Part shown: positions 44,397 through 52,460 of the stretch, in pieces
How positions within the stretch are numbered: position 1 is the stretch's first letter
Layout: every line of letters starts with the position of its first letter
NCBI GenBank assembly: GCA_944326115.1
Contig: CALVCQ010000011.1
Span: forward strand, 1 to 57,921
DNA: 57,921 nucleotides
Origin: Candidatus Gastranaerophilales bacterium
GTDB lineage: Bacteria > Cyanobacteriota > Vampirovibrionia > Gastranaerophilales > Gastranaerophilaceae
Reading direction: 5' to 3'
Notes under the pieces: generated by a model
Told to the model about the DNA's origin: nothing
Database searches by the model: none
Seen by the model: the letters and a program-made list of their open reading frames with translations, nothing else
Position numbers and translations under genes: made by a program

Positions 44397-44793
44397 TTTC
44401 TATACTCTCTCCCATTTCTTTCAAACTTTTTAAATATTCCTCCTGTGTACAAATATCATTTCCCTGCTGATTTTTAGAAGCAGAAGACGCTGAAAGCGAA
44501 CGTTTTTCTTCTTCCGTACATACAAGCTTGTACAAAGCTGCATTCAGCGTGGCATTTGCACTTTCATACCATTTTAAACGCAGGTCTCTTTTGAGTTTTG
44601 CACGGTTAATATCTATTGCATCTTTTAAAATTACAGAATCCTGCAATCCTGCATTATAAAAAACAGAGGGCATTATTTCTGAAAATATAAATATTTCATC
44701 CATAAAAACCATACTGTTTTCGATAACAAGAGCCAGACACTCCTTTTCCATTTTTTTAAATTTTGTTTTGCTTATTTTTTTTTCGTCTTTCAT
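44386..44793 (-). CDS. Terminase small subunit (probable)
   Basis: 135 aa. A basic N-terminus (KDEKKISKTKFKKMEKECLA) and a helical LKRDLRLKWYESANATLNAA segment; its stop overlaps the large-subunit start. Position and size argue for the DNA-recognition subunit; there is no classical helix-turn-helix that I can identify with confidence. The following 44,800-45,200 is repeat sequence. Confidence 0.65.
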   Translation of the reverse strand: MKDEKKISKTKFKKMEKECLALVIENSMVFMDEIFIFSEIMPSVFYNAGLQDSVILKDAIDINRAKLKRDLRLKWYESANATLNAALYKLVCTEEEKRSLSASSASKNQQGNDICTQEEYLKSLKEMGESIENAD

Positions 44794-44937
44794 AACATTT
44801 GTACATCCAATTTTCTGTAATTATCCGTCTAGACATTTTTATATATGTTGAGTAATTCGATGACTCAAATTGTTATTTCTTTATATTAGAAATAACTAAA
44901 ATATATGTAGTGATAATATTTAATTATGAGAAATTCA

Positions 44938-45215
44938 ATTAGCAGCGAAGCTGCACAGGAAGTGTAATACGGCTCTGCCGTTGTAACCTTGATTACAGAC
45001 TCTTTGTATTTACGAACAAAATTTTCGTTAGCGTCAGCGTTTAGAAAATTTTGAAGATAAATACATTAGAGTCTGTTTTAATCAGCTTGTTTTTCTTGCT
45101 TGAGATGTAGGCGAGGTACGAGCCATACATATCAGGATGCTCTTGAGTATTTTGGTTAGTTTTTGCCTTCTTTTCTTAGCGAGCTGTGGCGAGCTATAGA
45201 AAATGGCTTCACGAA
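44938..45215 (+). repeat. Repeat C, second copy
   Basis: It matches 34,636-34,868 through CGGCTCTGCCGTTGTAA, the long GATTACAGACTCTTTGTATT block and the GCGAGCTGTGGCGAGCTATA end. It carries about 60 extra bases (from GCTTGAGATGTAGG) that resemble the variable middle of repeat B1 near 27.96 kb. It directly abuts repeat B'. Confidence 0.75.
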
Positions 45216-45423
45216 ATTGTCTGAGTGGGACCTCGCTTGTAGGAGTGGTACACGGAGTGCGAGTGGCGCCGAGTCTAGCATTTTACGACTCTGCCGAAGA
45301 AACAATTAAGTATTGTTTCTGAGAGGTAGACCCCATGCGCTTGTTGACTGTGCCGGACTTATTGTTAAATATTGAACTTGCTTATTGCACAGGTTCAACA
45401 AGTAGTCGGAGTCAGTTGACAAT
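45216..45423 (-). repeat. Repeat B, reverse copy B'
   Basis: 208 bases from ATTGTCTGAGTGGGACC to GTTGACAAT, in the opposite orientation to the other B copies. It includes the extra GACTCTGCCGA-hairpin-GAGAGGT module like B2. Together with A2' and A1' it mirrors the A1-A2-B block at 26.97-28.03 kb. Confidence 0.8.
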
Positions 45424-45428
45424 ATGAA

Positions 45429-45668
45429 AATGTTATATGTTCCACCCATTCTTTGGAGCAAAGAACGGGTGGAGCCCAAGAAACTCCCGACCTGCTGTTT
45501 CATTCATACAGAAAGTAACACAAACCTGTCTCGGCAACTCGGGCTGTCAAAATTGCTAAAGTTACAGATACCATTGTGTTTGTTATAATTTCCCAGCCCT
45601 CGGACAGTACCTCGTTTGTTGTTGTTTGTGTAACTTTCTGTAATTCATTTCACAAAGGTCGGATTATA
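45429..45668 (-). repeat. Repeat A, reverse copy A2'
   Basis: Reverse complement of the A2 type: its core (AAAGTTACAGATACCATTG) is the exact complement of the A2 core. It is followed by a GC-rich hairpin CAGGGGCGTGCCGCCCCC-type segment at about 45,710-45,745. Confidence 0.82.
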
Positions 45669-45810
45669 TAGATTTAAGCGCATTCTATTTTTGTTTTTAA
45701 CCAAGGTTACAACAGGGGCGTGCCGCCCCCGTACTCCCTGTTGTTTATTGAATAACTTTTTAATTTCATATAATAAATAGTGAACTTTTTGCATAGCAAC
45801 AAAAAGAAAA

Positions 45811-46072
45811 AATGAACATAAAAGATAAAATTTATGTTATATGTTCCACCCATTCTTTGGAGCAAAGAACGGGTGGAGCCCAAGAAACTCCCGACCTGCT
45901 GTTTCATTCATACAGAAAGTAACACAAACCTGTCTCGGCAACTCGGGCTGTCAAAATTGCCAATGGTATCAAAATCTTTGTGTCTGTTATAATTTCCCAG
46001 CCCTCGGACAGTACCTCGTTTGTTGTTGTTTGTGTAACTTTCTGTAATTCATTTCACAAAGGTCGGATTATA
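45811..46072 (-). repeat. Repeat A, reverse copy A1'
   Basis: Reverse complement of the A1 type: the core CAATGGTATCAAAATCTTT matches A1 exactly. The 68-codon frame inside is identical in protein to one in A1, but its sequence is dictated by the repeat. The shared tail ending in GCCGCCCCC follows. Confidence 0.82.
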
Positions 46073-46180
46073 TAGATTTAAGCGCATTCTATTTTTGTTT
46101 TTAACCAAGGTTACAACAGGGGCGTGCCGCCCCCCCCTGCATTTTAAAAACCGTCATTTTGAACACTCTGACGGATATGC

Positions 46181-46306
46181 CTGTCATTCTGAAGCATCAG
46201 ACGAATCTTGCGGAAAGAACGTGTGTATTCAGAATCTTACCAATCTGATATGTATATCAAAAGCCGGTAAGATCCTGAGCTCGCTTCCGCTCCTCAGGAT
46301 GACAAT
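46181..46306 (-). repeat. Repeat D, full palindromic copy
   Basis: CTGTCATTCTGAAGCATCAG at one end pairs in part with CTCAGGATGACA at the other, and an inner AGAATCTTACC/GGTAAGATCCT pair is present. A full inverted-repeat element of about 126 bases. Its ORF-like reading (HSEASDESC) is a known look-alike from such repeats and is not a gene. Confidence 0.78.
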
Positions 46307-46355
46307 ATTGTTTTTTTATCTTGAATTACTTAACACCTACAATTCTGTTTAATTA

Positions 46356-46415
46356 AATCCCCCGAAAATAAGTCCAAAGATGTAACAAGTGTACATCCTC
46401 GGACTGCGGGGGATT
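46356..46415 (-). terminator. Strong nested hairpin after the tail tube gene
   Basis: AATCCCCCG / CGGGGGATT encloses AGTCC / GGACT and GATGT / ACATC, a 60-base nested stem placed 21 bases after the tail-tube stop. It is the strongest secondary structure in the window and probably ends the head/tail-tube transcript or protects its 3' end. Confidence 0.75.
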
Positions 46416-46436
46416 AGACTGTTTTTCCGTAAAACG

Positions 46437-47033
46437 CTATGAAGCAGCGTCAACAGTAGCAGTCAAATCTTTTGCTTTTGCATGGATTTCTATATCAATG
46501 AGCTTTGTTTGCTTTGAACCTTCTTCACCGAATTCGTGCTCCGTATAAACACCTCTGCCGTCAAATGTCAGAGTTGCAAAGTCATCTTGAACACCGTTTA
46601 GAGGGATTGCGGTAGCTTTTGCTTTGTAAATACAAAAATGCACATCCCCGCCTTCATTGTTTGTGTCAAGAATTTGCGCTTTTAACTGGAAATAATTCGG
46701 CAAATCCCCTCCTCCAAAGCTGAATGTTGCAGTTTCTGCTTCATCGGAACCGCTTGTAGAATAGCTTCCGCCTGTTAATTGAGCAAGCACTTCAAGGCTC
46801 AGTTTTGCATATTCCATATTAAAAGATACAGATTTGATTTTATTGGAAACATCCAGCACCTTTTCATCACCGGTCAATGATTTTTCTTCAATCTCATAGG
46901 TCAAAGAAATCTGTCTCACACCCGGCAAGTCTATCCCTGTACCGCATGTAAACTGAGTTTCCGAATCCTCTGTTACGGGGAATAATTTTGCATCGTCTAC
47001 ACCAAAAAGTTTTGTTACTGTTTTTAAAGCCAT
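46437..47033 (-). CDS. Major tail (tube) protein
   Basis: 198 aa, beta-rich. It has the typical opening MALKTVTKLFGVDDAKLFPV, then PGVRQISLTYEIEEKSLTGD and SVSFNMEYAKLSLEVLAQLT, and a C-terminal AKATAIPLNGVQDDFATLTF strand. This matches the tube proteins of siphoviruses that polymerise around the tape measure. The GGAG ribosome site is well placed. It is preceded by connector genes, as expected. Confidence 0.75.
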   Translation of the reverse strand: MALKTVTKLFGVDDAKLFPVTEDSETQFTCGTGIDLPGVRQISLTYEIEEKSLTGDEKVLDVSNKIKSVSFNMEYAKLSLEVLAQLTGGSYSTSGSDEAETATFSFGGGDLPNYFQLKAQILDTNNEGGDVHFCIYKAKATAIPLNGVQDDFATLTFDGRGVYTEHEFGEEGSKQTKLIDIEIHAKAKDLTATVDAAS

Positions 47034-47042
47034 TTTTTTCTC

Positions 47043-47414
47043 CTATCTTTTGTAAGTAACCGTAATATCCAACACATAATTGTGTCTTTTTGACTGATCC
47101 TTTTGAGCGTAATAAGGACCGTTATTCAGCTTTGCATGCATTACTTTTCCGTTAATAACTATTGATTTTTGAAAATGATCCTCCGGAAAAAGCAAATTAT
47201 ACAAAGCAAAACATGTATCTCTTGCGAGTTTTAAATCTGTGTATTTTATCGTTATTTTTATACCCGAACGAAGCGCCAAATCACAGGGCGCATTGTTGTA
47301 AAGCTGCAATATAACTGCATCGCCGCCTTTTGAAGAATCGTAATCGTATTTTATAGATTCTTCATCAACATTGAGCTTTTCAATAATAAAATTCTTTAAA
47401 TCATCTAAAATCAT
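47043..47414 (-). CDS. Tail terminator / completion protein
   Basis: 123 aa. Starts MILDDLKNFIIEKLNVDEES; the YNNAPCDLALRSGIKITIKY and ARDTCFALYNLLFPEDHFQK segments are typical of the gpU/gp17-like tail-terminator fold. It caps the tail tube at the head joint. It lies nine bases upstream of the tail-tube gene in the same operon. Confidence 0.65.
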   Translation of the reverse strand: MILDDLKNFIIEKLNVDEESIKYDYDSSKGGDAVILQLYNNAPCDLALRSGIKITIKYTDLKLARDTCFALYNLLFPEDHFQKSIVINGKVMHAKLNNGPYYAQKDQSKRHNYVLDITVTYKR

Positions 47415-47451
47415 CTTTTTACCTCACTATCCGGATCTTTTGCTTTTCAAT

Positions 47452-47760
47452 TTATGCAAAGTAAACTTCATTAATGACAAAGACAGACGAGTCAATCGGA
47501 TAATAAGGATTAACATTTACAACCTTAAAAACTCTGTCTTTAATTTCCAGAATATCGTCAATCTTCACAACTGACTCTGTATAAAGCCTGCCGGAAGATG
47601 CTATCTCCTGCCCCTGTGAATTTACCGTTAATGCATTTTTAAATTCTATTTTGCAGTCTATCTCATCAAGCGCAATTATATTAGGCTTGCCGTCGCTGTC
47701 TGTCCCGTCCACGGTTTTGAGCACTGCTGTATCAGACAGCAGATTTGTGTAATATCCCAT
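47452..47760 (-). CDS. Head closure / head-tail joining protein
   Basis: 102 aa. Small beta-barrel pattern (VLKTVDGTDSDGKPNIIALD, then IDDILEIKDRVFKVVNVNPY), the usual layout of gp16-like head-closure proteins. The call rests mainly on size and position between connector and tail terminator. Confidence 0.6.
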   Translation of the reverse strand: MGYYTNLLSDTAVLKTVDGTDSDGKPNIIALDEIDCKIEFKNALTVNSQGQEIASSGRLYTESVVKIDDILEIKDRVFKVVNVNPYYPIDSSVFVINEVYFA

Positions 47761-47788
47761 AATTCTAATCTCCTGTAAAATTTACTAA

Positions 47789-48244
47789 CTATTCTGTGTA
47801 AAAGCCTTTTTTAACCCATTTTTTTACAAGATAAAGTGCAGTCGGCGAGCATAAAAGTTTGTCCTCACCGAAAGATGATGGAGCGTTGTAAGAAACAGAA
47901 CCCGCACCGAGAGAAATTGAAGAAATGTTATTCTCCTGATTTTGCTTGTGAACACTGGATTTGTCTGTTAAAAGAGAATAAGCCTCTTCGCATACAGCAT
48001 CTTTGATATCCTGCGGCATTTCAAAATCACGGGGAAACGCCATAGGCTGTGAGCTGTCAGCCTGATTCCCGACAAAATCAAACATATTGACCTTTTTGCT
48101 TGCAGTAATCAATAGCTTTTCTTTTGTTTCATCATCGGGCTTTGATTCTTGATTTGTCCAGGCATCAGAATCAAAACGCTCATCAAAATAAGCCTCCGCC
48201 TCTTCAAGAGTGACGAAGGAATTTTCATACAATACAATTGTCAT
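47789..48244 (-). CDS. Head-tail connector (DnaT-like / gp6-type adaptor)
   Basis: 151 aa. The opening LYENSFVTLEEAEAYFDERF, then DSDAW, is the signature of the protein group often labelled DnaT-like; in phages it is the head-tail adaptor. Helices around ITASKKVNMFDFVG and FPRDFEMPQDIKDAVCEEAY follow. It docks to portal. Confidence 0.68.
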   Translation of the reverse strand: MTIVLYENSFVTLEEAEAYFDERFDSDAWTNQESKPDDETKEKLLITASKKVNMFDFVGNQADSSQPMAFPRDFEMPQDIKDAVCEEAYSLLTDKSSVHKQNQENNISSISLGAGSVSYNAPSSFGEDKLLCSPTALYLVKKWVKKGFYTE

Positions 48245-48402
48245 GTTGTTTTCCTTTCTTTATTAATTTTGCATACAAAAAATACCGCTGACATCGTCAG
48301 CAGCAGAGATAAAGCTATGTGCAGATAAGCTGTTCTTATCTTGTAATAAACCGGAGCAGACTAAAATCTGCCCGGCAAAATCCTTTGCTATTTCATTTAA
48401 AA

Positions 48403-48861
48403 TTAATTAATTGTATTCTTTTTCTCGAATAAATTTCTGCCTGTGAAAATATATTTTACATGACCTATAGTGACAATGGGAGCAACAATTGATATGCCTG
48501 TAAATAAAACTTTTTCAAATTTATTTAATCCGGAAAATTTATTTTTCTTAAGATACAATAATATTCCACCTGTTAATAAAATATTAAATATTGCAGATAA
48601 TGCAGGAGGAATATCAAACTCATGCCACCGGGAATGTATTTTTCCCAAGGCTCTTGCAGCAACAGTATCTTGTTTTAGCCTGTGAACAAGAGCTTCATCC
48701 TTTTCCCAGTCAGGATTTCGCCTTAAAAAATCATCGACAAATGCTTTCTCAAAACTGTCAGAAGCTGTTTCAGGATGCTTTATTACCTGATATGTAGAAT
48801 CATTCGGACGTTTGCCCTTAAAATTAGATGAAATATTTGCTGTTATGTTCTGTATTTCCAT
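48403..48861 (-). CDS. Two-helix membrane protein inside the head operon
   Basis: 152 aa. The start MEIQNITANISSNFKGKRPN resembles short host proteins rather than phage structural proteins. Two transmembrane helices lie near residues 86-104 and 116-134. It sits between capsid and connector genes in a repeat-rich gap, so it may be an acquired accessory gene (moron). Function unknown. Confidence 0.6.
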   Translation of the reverse strand: MEIQNITANISSNFKGKRPNDSTYQVIKHPETASDSFEKAFVDDFLRRNPDWEKDEALVHRLKQDTVAARALGKIHSRWHEFDIPPALSAIFNILLTGGILLYLKKNKFSGLNKFEKVLFTGISIVAPIVTIGHVKYIFTGRNLFEKKNTIN

Positions 48862-49570
48862 TACAACACCCTTGCTTCCTTTACTACTTCTGCGATTCTG
48901 GGTGCTAGTTCATTATACACTGATTCGAGAGATTTTACAGCCTCTTTATTTAGAGGGTGATTGGCAGTTTTTACTAAAACAGCTTAAAATTGTTTCTCTT
49001 ATATATTTTACATAATTCAGTAACGGAATTTATATAGTTAAAAAGTTGTCATCCTGAGGAGCAAAGCGAGCTCAGGATCTTACCGTCTTTGGATTTGTGT
49101 ATCAAACTGGTAAGATTCTGAACACAGCAATATTTTTGCAGCAAAACACATTCGATGCTTCAGAATGACAGGTTTTGTCGAGTTGTGCAGGTATGCCTAA
49201 CCTACCTTCCCTCGTTTGTAGTTGTTCAAATAATATTCTGTAATTCATTTTGTTTTAAGAGTAATAATCGGAGGATGTTTGCTTTGGAGTGACTTAAAAT
49301 CCTACCCGCAAGGGCGGATTTTTCGGAACGAAAAAGTAAATATCCTCCGATTATGCTATAAAATTAAACCGTGTCTTGGATTATTGGCGTTCACAAGGTT
49401 TAGTATTCCATTTCGAAATTTTATTCTAAAATTTCTTCATTTCATAAACCTTGCTCACATGGGCAGCTTCGTGCCCGCACAAAATCCGCTACATAATAAA
49501 TATTATCACTGCATAATTCTAAAAAGAGCAGGCGGTGAATAAACACCGCTGCTCCGAAATTGATGATTAA
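48862..49570. other. Gene-free gap with repeat D, a structured hairpin and the capsid terminator
   Basis: A repeat-D copy spans 49,046-49,172. A 13-bp perfect stem ATAATCGGAGGAT / ATCCTCCGATTAT (49,264-49,354) encloses smaller hairpins. At 49,526-49,556 the stem GAGCAG(G)CGGTG / CACCGCTGCTC, followed on the minus strand by TTTTT, is a good terminator for the capsid gene. No ORF is credible. Confidence 0.75.
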
Positions 49571-50530
49571 CTAGCTTTCTACGGAATCTGCTTGAGGAGT
49601 TAATATAGCAAACGGATAACCTGTTGAACCGCCTTTTCTTGTAACAGGGCTTGCAATTTGCACGCCGAGTCGCATTACACAGCGAAGAGCAACCATATCC
49701 TGCTGCGCAAGGTTGTATGCAATTGTTCCGTCAGTGTTCTGAATAACAGCCTGATCAAGCACTTTGTAAGTTATATCCTGTCTGATAGAATATACTGCCT
49801 TAGTGAAATCACCAGCAATTAAAAGGGCTTTTGTTGTATCAAAAATACCTGTTTCGTCATACATCATAGGGCGGCCTACAAGACTTACCGGCATTTCGGA
49901 AGTTAAGCCCGGTGTATATAAAAGCTGATTGTTTTTATCTCTTAAGTTTCTGAATTTTGCTTCAAGAGTGCTGTCTGCATAAAATCCTGTAACTTTATAG
50001 CCTGCAGCTTCTACTTTTGACATAACACCGTTTTCACCGATAATATCTCCGGCAATATCTTCATTTGTACCTACTTCAACAGTATTTTTCTTTGATATTG
50101 CAGCAGTAACAATAGCATCAGGATAGGACGCCGGTTTATTTACGCCGAAAAATACTGCATCATCGATTGCTACGCCGAATGCTTCCACAATCTGCGGCTT
50201 GATTTCATCCCACATAGAATACTGTGAATCTTCAAATACAGCTTCCGGAATAGGTACTATTACGGCAATTTCTTCTGCGGTAAGAGTCAATTTATCCCAT
50301 TCTGCATTTGTAGTCTTTTTCATATCTGTGTCGCCGTTTAAAAAATAAGCTGTCGGCAATGTTGATGCAATCGGCAAAGTTTTTTGTTTTGCACTCATGT
50401 TGGGCAGCTGTTTGAATAATTGCAAAGCTGCAGAAGCTTTTGGAACTTCTTTTATAATTTCATTTGAAGTTTCTACAGGGATCAATGCTTCTGCATTAGT
50501 ACGTGTAATAATTTTTGCATCTAATGTCAT
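49571..50530 (-). CDS. HK97-fold major capsid protein
   Basis: 319 aa, a compact HK97-type capsid. LTAEEIAVIVPIPEAVFEDS, then the SMWDEIKPQIVEAFGVAIDD helix, DDAVFFGVNKP, and the A-domain strand RPMMYDETGI are typical. The C-terminal LAQQDMVALRCVMRLGVQIA strand matches the P-domain end. No N-terminal delta domain is fused; a separate scaffold gene lies upstream. Ribosome site AGAAAGGAAATTTAA. Confidence 0.88.
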   Translation of the reverse strand: MTLDAKIITRTNAEALIPVETSNEIIKEVPKASAALQLFKQLPNMSAKQKTLPIASTLPTAYFLNGDTDMKKTTNAEWDKLTLTAEEIAVIVPIPEAVFEDSQYSMWDEIKPQIVEAFGVAIDDAVFFGVNKPASYPDAIVTAAISKKNTVEVGTNEDIAGDIIGENGVMSKVEAAGYKVTGFYADSTLEAKFRNLRDKNNQLLYTPGLTSEMPVSLVGRPMMYDETGIFDTTKALLIAGDFTKAVYSIRQDITYKVLDQAVIQNTDGTIAYNLAQQDMVALRCVMRLGVQIASPVTRKGGSTGYPFAILTPQADSVES

Positions 50531-50601
50531 TTAAATTTCCTTTCTGTTTAATTTGTGTAATGTGTATTTTCCCCAATACAGCAGTTTATACAGGCATTGC
50601 A

Positions 50602-51234
50602 CTAACGCCCGAGCGCTGCACGAATGTATGCATCCATCTGCTGTGAAGGAGTAAGGTTTTTTCTGCCGGAAGATTTAAACACTCCGCCGGCATTTTGTTT
50701 CGGGGTTTTAAAAAGAAACTTATTTTCTTCTTTATAATTCCTGATAAAATTGTCCAGTTCTTCTGAAGAAGATAAATCGGAAGGTATGTCTTTTGCTACA
50801 AGTTCGCTTTTTACACAGCCTGCTTTATCCAGCTTCTGAATAATAGACAGGGTTCTGTGTTCAGCTTTAAGCGCTTCAAGTTCTTTTGAAATTTCTTCTG
50901 CTTTTGCTTGAAGTTCAAGCTTTGCTTGATTTTCAATTTTTGTGGAATTTCTGTACTTTGCAGCTTCCTTCCTGAGCCTTTCAAGTTCTTTTTTCATATA
51001 CCCCGAAGAAGTCCCGCGAATAAGAGCATCCATCTTTTGTGACGGAGTAAGTTCTTTTTCCTCCTGTTCGCTTTCTTCTGCTGCAGCTTCCTGAGCTGCT
51101 TTTTGAAACGTTTCTTGAGATACTTCCCTAGTTGTTGCCCAAGATGTTTTATTTAGTTGACCGGTTCCTGACCGGTCTGTCTGCAATAGTTTTTCCTCTT
51201 TTGCAGCCAAATTTAAGTCCTGTGTACCTGACAT
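50602..51234 (-). CDS. Scaffold protein
   Basis: 210 aa from the ATG at 51,234 (AAAGGAG six bases upstream; the longer frame has no site). Mostly charged coiled coil (MKKELERLRKEAAKYRNSTK), typical of phage scaffolds that shape the procapsid. The motif LTPSQKMDALIRG near residue 80 returns as LTPSQQMDAYIRA at the very C-terminus, an internal repeat that may bind the capsid. Directly upstream of capsid. Confidence 0.75.
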   Translation of the reverse strand: MSGTQDLNLAAKEEKLLQTDRSGTGQLNKTSWATTREVSQETFQKAAQEAAAEESEQEEKELTPSQKMDALIRGTSSGYMKKELERLRKEAAKYRNSTKIENQAKLELQAKAEEISKELEALKAEHRTLSIIQKLDKAGCVKSELVAKDIPSDLSSSEELDNFIRNYKEENKFLFKTPKQNAGGVFKSSGRKNLTPSQQMDAYIRAALGR

Positions 51235-51446
51235 AGGAACTCCTTTCTGTAAATTGCGGACAAAATACAGCATTTGCCGTACAGTCCAATGTATGTAAGT
51301 TTATAGATAAAAAGAAAACGGCATTTATAATAAAATGCCGTACTAAATAGCTGGATTGATGCAATTGATATTAGTCAATTGCAGAGTATATCTATTTATT
51401 ATCACAATTTTTTTATAAAAATTTATCGTATTTTACGTTTTATAGA

Positions 51447-51977
51447 TTATTTAGTCTTTTTAAAATACAATTTTTTCCCCTGATTATAAACATAGGTAAT
51501 ATCATCATCAATTATCGAGTTAAAAACCTGAAAATTACGATAGCCGTCAGTTTTTTTTAAGAGAATACAAACAGGATGTCTTACATCAAAATATACTTCT
51601 TCACCGGTAATTTCTTGATATACACCTTTGCTGTTTTTTTGCAAAACATACAACAGCCAGCTTCCGTTACCGTTTTTGAAGGAGGAATAATGCGTACCTA
51701 TAACTTCATCCTCTCCGTCGGAGTTTAAATCAAAAAAGGCTGCAGCACAGTCTCTTTTGTAAATATTATGAATAGCTGCATTAGCTTCTGTCAGCCGTAT
51801 CTGACGCAGCAGCCAGTTCCACAATATCTCGGAAGCACTGTCCTGACCGGTCATTTCCTGTAAATCAATACAGGCTCTCGGTATATCAAAAGCCAAGCCA
51901 GCGCAAACTACGCTGCAATACAGGATCAAGCTGAAAACCGCTCTGGTTATTATTGATTTCAATTTTTTCTTGTTCAT
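51447..51977 (-). CDS. Secreted protein with DxNxDG calcium-like loop, paralogue 1
   Basis: 176 aa from the ATG at 51,977 (or seven codons longer). A signal peptide (IITRAVFSLILYCSVVCAGLA) precedes a helix (ASEILWNWLLRQI) and a FFDLNSDGEDEVIG loop with a following beta strand (GSWLLYVLQKN). The same order (W/F-helix, D.N.DG..E.IG, strand ending in IL/VL.K) is found in the genes at 56,684 and 57,239. Its start lies inside the LprI-like gene (about 90-base overlap). It could be the periplasmic partner of the effector-like gene upstream; that is inference. Confidence 0.65.
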   Translation of the reverse strand: MNKKKLKSIITRAVFSLILYCSVVCAGLAFDIPRACIDLQEMTGQDSASEILWNWLLRQIRLTEANAAIHNIYKRDCAAAFFDLNSDGEDEVIGTHYSSFKNGNGSWLLYVLQKNSKGVYQEITGEEVYFDVRHPVCILLKKTDGYRNFQVFNSIIDDDITYVYNQGKKLYFKKTK

Positions 51978-52407
51978 CATCGGGGAAAGTCTGTACATAA
52001 TACATTCTCAAAGATTGTGCACGATTTTTTATCAAATCTCTTTTCTGCGCAGCACGAAACATTACTCTCTCTTTTGTTTCATTGTCTTTATCCTGCAGTG
52101 CATCTAAGACACCGTATTCTTTATTTTTGTACATATTCCAGTATTTTTGGTCATCATATAGAGTCTGTTTTGCATTGTCGGGAAATTTTTTGTAAAGAAG
52201 AGAATAATATTTATCGACTTCACCTGTCCACGCATTAGCGGCTTTCAGCGTGCACCTTGTCCACTCATCAAGTGTCTTTGCTTCTGCTTTACAGGCACTT
52301 TCCTTTGCATCTATCGGGTGGACAAAAGCCTGTTCGGCAAACGCACTTTGGCAAAAACAAAGACACGAGAACAAAGTTATGCATAAAAAATCTTTAATTC
52401 TAATCAT
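51886..52407 (-). CDS. LprI/DUF1311-type lysozyme inhibitor-like secreted protein
   Basis: 173 aa. The signal peptide FLCITLFSCLCFCQSAFA is followed by the DUF1311/LprI pattern: CKAEAKTLDEWTRCTLKAAN, then W..EVDKYYSLLYKKF and the L.DDQKYWNMYKNKEYG segment. Mycobacterial LprI, the founder, inhibits lysozyme. It lies 53 bases downstream of an effector-like gene and near an interrupted lysozyme gene, so immunity against a muramidase is plausible. The C-terminus overlaps the next gene. Confidence 0.72.
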   Translation of the reverse strand: MIRIKDFLCITLFSCLCFCQSAFAEQAFVHPIDAKESACKAEAKTLDEWTRCTLKAANAWTGEVDKYYSLLYKKFPDNAKQTLYDDQKYWNMYKNKEYGVLDALQDKDNETKERVMFRAAQKRDLIKNRAQSLRMYYVQTFPDDEQEKIEINNNQSGFQLDPVLQRSLRWLGF

Positions 52408-52460
52408 AACTAAATGATACAGTATTAAAATATCCCGCGCAAGTCACTCAATAGGCAATT

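Noticed and set aside
46095-46352. 85-aa ORF with HSEASDESC
   Set aside because: A by-product of palindromic repeat D, a common false gene in genomes with such repeats.
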